Below, piece by piece: positions 59,012 to 64,000 of a stretch of 64,000 bases of DNA. Location: positions 930,001-994,000 of the forward strand of contig NZ_AP028138.1 in the NCBI RefSeq assembly GCF_030297595.1, read 5' to 3'. A program made the translations under genes and the position numbers. Origin of the DNA: Polynucleobacter sp. HIN7. Its GTDB lineage: Bacteria > Pseudomonadota > Gammaproteobacteria > Burkholderiales > Burkholderiaceae. Position 1 is the first letter of the stretch, and each line of letters starts with the position of its first letter. Under the pieces are notes generated by a model. The model searched no databases. It was given only the letters and a program-made list of their open reading frames with translations, and had not been told where the DNA came from.

Positions 59012-61588
59012 TTGGCTACTGGGAACTCCTTGCAGGTAAAGCTCTACGAAGCGTTTAAACGAATGCCTTCGATCCGGCGCTTTATTGGTTCGCGCTTGGT
59101 TTACACGCCACTAATGGCGATTGTGATCTTTTTGGTGGTGATGGCCATCATTCTTGGAACACTGCAAGTTCAAGAGCGACAACAACAAGAGGGCTCCCTC
59201 TTTCGTGAACTAAGTTTGGTGAAGCAGCGGATTCAGCTGCGCTTTATCAATAACAGCGAAGCCTTGCAATCCTTTAGTCGTGATCTCGCCCAAACCCAAA
59301 ATGATCGCGCCGGACGTGACAAGGTCTTAGCTCAAATCGAGTCCTTTGTCTTAGGCAACCCCGAGATATTGCAGCTCATCTGGTTAAACGATAACGAGTG
59401 GCGGCAATGGATGGTCCCTCCCCCTGCTCGTAATCATGAATGGTTTGATATCGTGCCCCAAGCAACCGATATTGATCGAGAACTAAAGAAAGCTCTGTTC
59501 TTAAGTCGTGAGACTAATCGACCCGCCTATAGTCAGGTAATTAGTATTACCGTCCCGAAAGACGATCCAATCATGAGTGAGCGTCAATCGGTTTTTTGGG
59601 AGGTTATTTCAATCTTCAAAGATGGGGAAGCGACAGGTGCATTAGCTGTGATGTACTCGAGCCAAGGGATCTTGCAATACATTATTCCACCCGAGCTAAA
59701 GAGCCAGCACCGCTACTCCTTAATTGGTAAAGATAATCGAGTGCTCGCCATCTCATCCGATCGCGATACACCCACGCGCTCACTCAGTAATGAAACGAGT
59801 CTGGACTTTGGTGCGCTGGGCCCCAACATTATGTTACGCGTGGATACCTATCCACCTCCAACTGACCTCACCTTTCGGATGCTGCTGGGTGTTGTGATTG
59901 GCTTATCCGCTTTTGTGGTCTGGAGTTTGTGGTCGGTTCTAAAACAGATGCAAGTGCGTCAACTCACTGAAGCAAACTTACGAACTGAGAGTAGCTTCCG
60001 TAGGGTGCTAGAAGACTCCATGCCGGTCGGAATTCGGGCGCATGATATGGAAAAACGCATTACCTATGTCAATCGATCATTTTCTGAAATGACCGGCTGG
60101 GCCCAAGAGGAGTTGCTTGGATTAAAACCGCCCTTTCCATTCTGGCCAGCCGAGCTTCACGAAGAATTAATGCAAAAGATGGCTGGGGCGCTTGAGGGTA
60201 ATGCGAAGAATGGGATCGAGGGCACGATTCAGCGTAAGAATGGAACCCGGATTGCAACACGTACCTTTATCGCCCCATTAATCAATGATAAGGGCCAGCA
60301 AACCGGTTGGGTGACATCGGTGATTGATATCTCAGAACCCAAAAAGATCCGAGAAGAATTATCGGCTACTCAAGAACGCTTTGTCACAGTGCTTGAGGGC
60401 TTAGATGCGGCCGTATCGGTGGTCTCGATTGAAACTGGCGAACTGCTATTTGCTAATCGCTATTACCGTGAGCGCTTTGGTGATACCGCCAAGGGGCATA
60501 TTGATCTAACCGGCCATGAGATGGATCCATCTTCCATCTTCCATTTTGAAGGTGATAACGTCGATGCCTTAGCAGGCTTGCCTGCCTCTGCCTTAAAACA
60601 ATCCAATGAAATTGAATCTGAGGAGATTCAGTTACGAGGCGATACGACGCATTGGTACGAGGTACGGCGCCGTTATATTTCCTGGGTGGATGGTCACCTG
60701 GCACAGTTACTGATTGCTACGGATATCACGCTGCGCAAGAATACCGAGGAGCTCGCCAGACAACAGGAAGAGCGGATGCAATTTACTAGCCGTCTTACCA
60801 CCATGGGTGAGATGGCATCCTCACTCGCACACGAGCTCAACCAACCTCTCTCTGCGATCTCGAACTATTGCATGGGAATTGCTAAGCGGCTATCGAGCAC
60901 CCAAAATCCGCTTTCCACTGAATTAGTTCCTGCACTCGAAAAAGCCAGCGACCAAGCACATCGGGCAGGCACCATCATTTCGCGCATTCGTAGCTTTGTA
61001 AAACGGAGTGAGCCACAAAGTAAGTTATGCAATATTGGCGACATCATCGCTGACTCTGTTGGTCTGGTGGAGATTGAAGCAAATCGCCATCGCCTCAAGA
61101 TTATTTCCGAGATAGCCCCTGATATTCCTCAGGTTCAGCTTGACCCTGTTCTGATTCAGCAGGTCTTGGTCAACCTCCTGAAAAACTCCTTAGATAGCCT
61201 GCGCGAGGTTTACCCCCTCTCCTCACGTTGGTCGGCCCCACCGGTGAAGATTAGCGCTGACCTCGAAACCAGCACCTTCCCTAGCATGCTGCGGATTCGG
61301 GTGACCGATGCTGGGGCCGGCATCGCCGAGTCGGTTCTCAACCGAATGTTTGAACCCTTTTTTAGCACCAAATCCGATGGAATGGGCATGGGCCTAAATA
61401 TCTGCCGCTCCATCATCGAGTCCCACCATGGTAGGCTGTGGGCCAAAAATCACATGGATACCGAGCACACACGCTTAGTCGGCTGCACCTTTACAATTCT
61501 GTTACCGTTGGAATCCAGTCAAATAACAAAGACGTCAATAGGAAATAGCAATGAACATGAGCAATCCACCGAAAACAACCCAGGCTGA
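59012..61588 (+). CDS. PAS-domain sensor histidine kinase with periplasmic sensor
   Basis: This protein of up to 858 residues has a transmembrane helix (about 30-50), a periplasmic domain of about 230 residues (Cache-like by layout), a second helix (about 288-310), two PAS domains (from RRVLEDSMPVGIRAHD and RFVTVLEGLDAAVS), the phospho-acceptor H607 in LAHELNQPLSAIS, and an ATPase domain (NLLKNSL, FFSTKSDGMGMGL). The first start is TTG 59012; ATG 59063 is the alternative. The ligand is unknown, but it is divergent from aceE, so a carboxylate or pyruvate-related signal is plausible. Confidence 0.9.
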   Translation: MATGNSLQVKLYEAFKRMPSIRRFIGSRLVYTPLMAIVIFLVVMAIILGTLQVQERQQQEGSLFRELSLVKQRIQLRFINNSEALQSFSRDLAQTQNDRAGRDKVLAQIESFVLGNPEILQLIWLNDNEWRQWMVPPPARNHEWFDIVPQATDIDRELKKALFLSRETNRPAYSQVISITVPKDDPIMSERQSVFWEVISIFKDGEATGALAVMYSSQGILQYIIPPELKSQHRYSLIGKDNRVLAISSDRDTPTRSLSNETSLDFGALGPNIMLRVDTYPPPTDLTFRMLLGVVIGLSAFVVWSLWSVLKQMQVRQLTEANLRTESSFRRVLEDSMPVGIRAHDMEKRITYVNRSFSEMTGWAQEELLGLKPPFPFWPAELHEELMQKMAGALEGNAKNGIEGTIQRKNGTRIATRTFIAPLINDKGQQTGWVTSVIDISEPKKIREELSATQERFVTVLEGLDAAVSVVSIETGELLFANRYYRERFGDTAKGHIDLTGHEMDPSSIFHFEGDNVDALAGLPASALKQSNEIESEEIQLRGDTTHWYEVRRRYISWVDGHLAQLLIATDITLRKNTEELARQQEERMQFTSRLTTMGEMASSLAHELNQPLSAISNYCMGIAKRLSSTQNPLSTELVPALEKASDQAHRAGTIISRIRSFVKRSEPQSKLCNIGDIIADSVGLVEIEANRHRLKIISEIAPDIPQVQLDPVLIQQVLVNLLKNSLDSLREVYPLSSRWSAPPVKISADLETSTFPSMLRIRVTDAGAGIAESVLNRMFEPFFSTKSDGMGMGLNICRSIIESHHGRLWAKNHMDTEHTRLVGCTFTILLPLESSQITKTSIGNSNEHEQSTENNPG

Positions 61589-62183
61589 AGTCGTTTATGT
61601 GGTTGACGACGATGAGGCAGTGCGCGACTCTCTGACCTGGTTACTTGAAAGCAATGGCTACACCGTCCGTTGTCATGCCAGTGCCGAGCGCTTCTTGCAG
61701 TCACTCCAAAACACTGATAAGTCGACAATCTCGTGCTTAATCTTGGATGTGCGCATGCCTGGTATGTCTGGTCTTGAGCTCCAAGAGCGTCTCATCAGCG
61801 AGAACTTACCGATGCCCATTTCGTTCATCACTGGTCACGGGGATGTCTCGATGGCAGTGTCGACCATGAAACGTGGCGCGGTCGACTTTATTGAGAAGCC
61901 CTTTAAAGAGAATGAACTATGCGCGCTGGTTGAGCGAATGCTCACCAAGGCACGCGTGGATTTTGCACAGGCAGATCAACGTAAGAACACACAGAGCCTC
62001 TTGAGCAAACTCACCGGTCGTGAGCGCCAGGTTTTGGAGCGCATTGTGGCAGGTCGTCTGAACAAACAAATTGCCGATGATCTGAGCATCTCTATTAAGA
62101 CCGTTGAAGCACATCGTGCCAACATCATGGAGAAGCTCAACGTCAACACTGTTGCCGACCTGCTACGTCTGGCACTCTCTTAA
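61551..62183 (+). CDS. FixJ/NarL-type response regulator
   Basis: The 210-residue protein has a receiver domain with acidic D20/D21, phospho-acceptor D66 (LILDVRMPG) and K116 (FIEKPF), then a LuxR-type helix-turn-helix ([32 protein letters not shown]). It overlaps the kinase gene by 38 bp and has a GGAAA site, so it is its cognate partner. Likely targets include aceE and the kinase's own promoter; this is inferred from position. Confidence 0.93.
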   Translation: MNMSNPPKTTQAEVVYVVDDDEAVRDSLTWLLESNGYTVRCHASAERFLQSLQNTDKSTISCLILDVRMPGMSGLELQERLISENLPMPISFITGHGDVSMAVSTMKRGAVDFIEKPFKENELCALVERMLTKARVDFAQADQRKNTQSLLSKLTGRERQVLERIVAGRLNKQIADDLSISIKTVEAHRANIMEKLNVNTVADLLRLALS

Positions 62184-62200
62184 TCATTCGAGTAAGCGCG

Positions 62201-63070
62201 ATGCCAGCCCAACTGATTGACGGTAATCTTCTCTCGAAAAAACTTCGGGCTGAGATTGCAACCCGCTCGGCCATTCTGACCGCCAAAGGTGTGCGTCCCG
62301 GATTGGCTGTGATTGTGGTCGGAGATGATCCTGCGAGCCAAGTGTATGTTCGCAATAAAGTGAAAGCCTGTGAGGATGTGGGATTTCATTCGGTCTTGGA
62401 GCGCTACCCTGCGGAGCTTGATGAAGCCCAACTTCTGGCGCGCATTGCGACTCTTAATGCAGATCCGAGTATTCATGGGATCTTGGTGCAATTACCCTTG
62501 CCTAAGCATATCGCTGCTGATCGCGTCTTAGAGGCGATTGCTTCCGAGAAGGATGTTGATGGATTTCATGTGGCTAATGCTGGCGCCCTCATGGTCGGCG
62601 CCCCACTCTTTAAGCCCTGCACACCTTATGGCTGCATGAAGATGCTCGAGAGCATTGAGTACCCACTGCGTGGTGCGCGTGCGGTTGTGATTGGGGCATC
62701 CAATATTGTGGGCAAGCCCATGGCAATGCTTTTACTTCAAGCGGGCGCCACGGTCACGATTTGCAATAGCAAGACCAAAGATCTCACAGCTCACACTAAA
62801 GAGGCGGATATCCTCGTGGTTGCAACTGGCAAACCCAAGATGATTACTGGCAATATGATCAAGCCAGGGTCGGTTGTCATTGACGTGGGTATTAATCGCC
62901 TACCAGATGGCAAGCTCTGTGGCGATGTGGATTTTGATACGGCCAAGTATGTGGCAGGTTGGATTACCCCCGTACCAGGCGGCGTTGGTCCCATGACCAT
63001 CACCATGCTCCTCATGAATACCTTAGAGGCGGTTGAGCGTAGTACCAAGCCAGTGAGTAAGCTTAGCTAG
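62201..63070 (+). CDS. folD: Methylenetetrahydrofolate dehydrogenase/cyclohydrolase
   Basis: FolD interconverts 5,10-methylene-, methenyl- and 10-formyl-tetrahydrofolate. The 289-residue protein has the catalytic Tyr/Lys pair Y49/K53 ([16 protein letters not shown]), VQLPLPKH, the nucleotide loop [13 protein letters not shown] and [12 protein letters not shown]. It follows the response regulator by 17 bp on the same strand. Confidence 0.96.
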   Translation: MPAQLIDGNLLSKKLRAEIATRSAILTAKGVRPGLAVIVVGDDPASQVYVRNKVKACEDVGFHSVLERYPAELDEAQLLARIATLNADPSIHGILVQLPLPKHIAADRVLEAIASEKDVDGFHVANAGALMVGAPLFKPCTPYGCMKMLESIEYPLRGARAVVIGASNIVGKPMAMLLLQAGATVTICNSKTKDLTAHTKEADILVVATGKPKMITGNMIKPGSVVIDVGINRLPDGKLCGDVDFDTAKYVAGWITPVPGGVGPMTITMLLMNTLEAVERSTKPVSKLS

Positions 63071-63236
63071 TTTTTACTTCCCCTAAGTTTTGATTCATTT
63101 GTTTTGGTTTTCTAGTTGAAATAGATTGATATTCGGCTATTTGCTGAGCGTTAATCACTCCGGCCTTTTTTAAGGTAGAAAAAGTTTTATTCATGTCTTG
63201 AATAATTCGACTTTGCTTTTTTAAGTTCTCCACCAC
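63063..63236 (-). CDS. Small unrecognised reading frame convergent with folD
   Basis: A 57-codon frame runs from GTG 63236 to TAA at 63063, overlapping the last 8 bases of folD. AGGA lies four bases before the GTG, and a minus-strand TAAAAT box lies further upstream. The product is Lys- and Gln-rich with helical patches ([25 protein letters not shown]) and is not recognised. An internal ATG at 63194 would give 43 residues. It may be a real small gene or chance in AT-rich sequence. Confidence 0.35.
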   Translation of the reverse strand: MVENLKKQSRIIQDMNKTFSTLKKAGVINAQQIAEYQSISTRKPKQMNQNLGEVKTS

Positions 63237-63337
63237 GAAATCCTATTCATAAATTCCATATTTTATGACTCTTAATAAAGATGCAGTCATCTAGTGTTGA
63301 TAAAACCTTTTGAAGAAAATTCCATTAAGCTATCCCT

Positions 63338-64000
63338 ATGAATGCTCCAATCAATCCCTCCTCCCTCGATTCCCGAAATCCCCTTTTATCCTTTGGTCGC
63401 GGCATTGCGCAGTACGATGCCGTGCGTCCTGACCAAATTGCTCCAGCCATTGAGCACTTGCTAGGTATTTGCGAGAGTGCGGTTACTGTGGCGGTCGATC
63501 CAAAAACACCAGCAACGTGGCTTGATTTAGTCGAACCACTTGAGGATGCCACCGAGCAATTGGGTCGTTCATGGGGGGTGGTATCGCACCTCAATGCAGT
63601 CGCTGATACTCCAGAACTTCGTGCAGCGTATGGTGCGATGTTACCCAAAGTTACCGCCTTCTTTGCCAGTCTTGGGCAAAACTTAGCCCTCTACCAGCGC
63701 TATAAAGAGTTAAGGAATAGCTCTTCATTTGAAGCTCTAAGTGTTGATCAAAAGAAAGTGATTGAGAACTCCTTGCGTGACTTTCGTTTGGGAGGCGCGG
63801 AGCTACCCGATACTGATAAGCCCCGCTTTGCCCAGATCCAGGATGAGCAGGCGGTTTTGGCTAAAGCTTTTTCAGATCACGTGCTCGACGCCACCGACGC
63901 ATTTGTGCATGTGGTGACCTCGATTGACGATCTGGCTGGATTGCCTGAGGATGTGATTGCGGCAGCGGCTGATACTGCCAAACAAAAGGGTTTGGAAGGT
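63338..64000 (+). CDS. prlC: Oligopeptidase A (M3 metallopeptidase), N-terminal part
   Basis: The first 221 codons of an M3-family cytoplasmic peptidase are present; the zinc HEFGH region lies beyond the window. The N-terminus shows the PrlC/OpdA pattern: FGRGIAQYDAVRPDQIAPAIEHLL, split as FGRGIAQYDAV and RPDQIAPAIEHL, then TWLDLVEPLEDATEQLGRSW and a FRLGGAEL segment. No ribosome site is visible; TAAGCT lies six bases before the ATG. The folD-prlC order is typical of Burkholderiaceae. Confidence 0.9.
   Translation, partial: MNAPINPSSLDSRNPLLSFGRGIAQYDAVRPDQIAPAIEHLLGICESAVTVAVDPKTPATWLDLVEPLEDATEQLGRSWGVVSHLNAVADTPELRAAYGAMLPKVTAFFASLGQNLALYQRYKELRNSSSFEALSVDQKKVIENSLRDFRLGGAELPDTDKPRFAQIQDEQAVLAKAFSDHVLDATDAFVHVVTSIDDLAGLPEDVIAAAADTAKQKGLEG

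Overview
This 64 kb window looks like a chromosomal segment of a free-living betaproteobacterium of the family Burkholderiaceae, most like Polynucleobacter. The reasons are the gene order (leuC-leuD-leuB-asd-fimV-truA-trpFBA-accD-folC-SPOR-cvpA-purF-metZ, and gltA-sdhE-sdhBADC-GntR-mdh), a dihydrolipoamide dehydrogenase with its own lipoyl domain, a DUF2863 protein, the aat-bpt pair, moderate base composition and very tight packing. No gap reaches 300 bases. I saw no rRNA, tRNA, insertion sequence, prophage or CRISPR array. The taxonomic call is inference from gene content.

Layout. Positions 1-7216 (minus strand) hold a thiosulfate-oxidation operon: an ArsR-type regulator, soxC, soxD, a small cytochrome c, soxY, soxZ, soxA, soxX and soxB (cut by the window edge). 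Divergent from it are modB and modC (7371-9126), which import the molybdate that SoxC needs. Positions 9127-30858 are one unbroken minus-strand array: GntR regulator, sdhCDAB-sdhE, gltA, leuC, an entericidin-like lipoprotein, leuD, leuB, asd, fimV, truA, trpF-trpB-trpA, accD, folC, a SPOR protein, cvpA, purF and metZ. Malate dehydrogenase is divergent from the GntR gene, with a perfect palindrome between them.

Positions 31994-39668 are mixed: a periplasmic protein resembling lysozyme inhibitors, DUF2863, yaaA, a SulP transporter without a STAS domain, an aminotransferase, a GST, a 3-hydroxyacyl-CoA dehydrogenase and two small membrane proteins. Positions 39745-42858 are a DNA-damage block: rarA, then umuD-umuC behind a near-perfect LexA box. 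Positions 42898-48378 are a cyclophilin followed by the overlapping genes pabBC-nudix-aat-bpt-pyrD. Then come an IclR regulator, a D,D-peptidase, an EamA transporter, a histone-deacetylase-like protein and a phasin with a clear promoter and terminator. Positions 53031-58827 encode the pyruvate dehydrogenase complex (aceE-aceF-lpd), divergent from a PAS histidine kinase/FixJ-type regulator pair, folD and the start of prlC.

Most genes are conserved housekeeping or energy-metabolism genes, and I found no convincing unknown multi-gene system. The more interesting signals are small: palindromes overlapping promoters (sox, GntR/mdh, phasin, aceE), a cytochrome that duplicates the SoxD C-terminal domain, a SoxA with a lipobox, several probable leaderless starts, and an unrecognised 57-codon reading frame beside folD.
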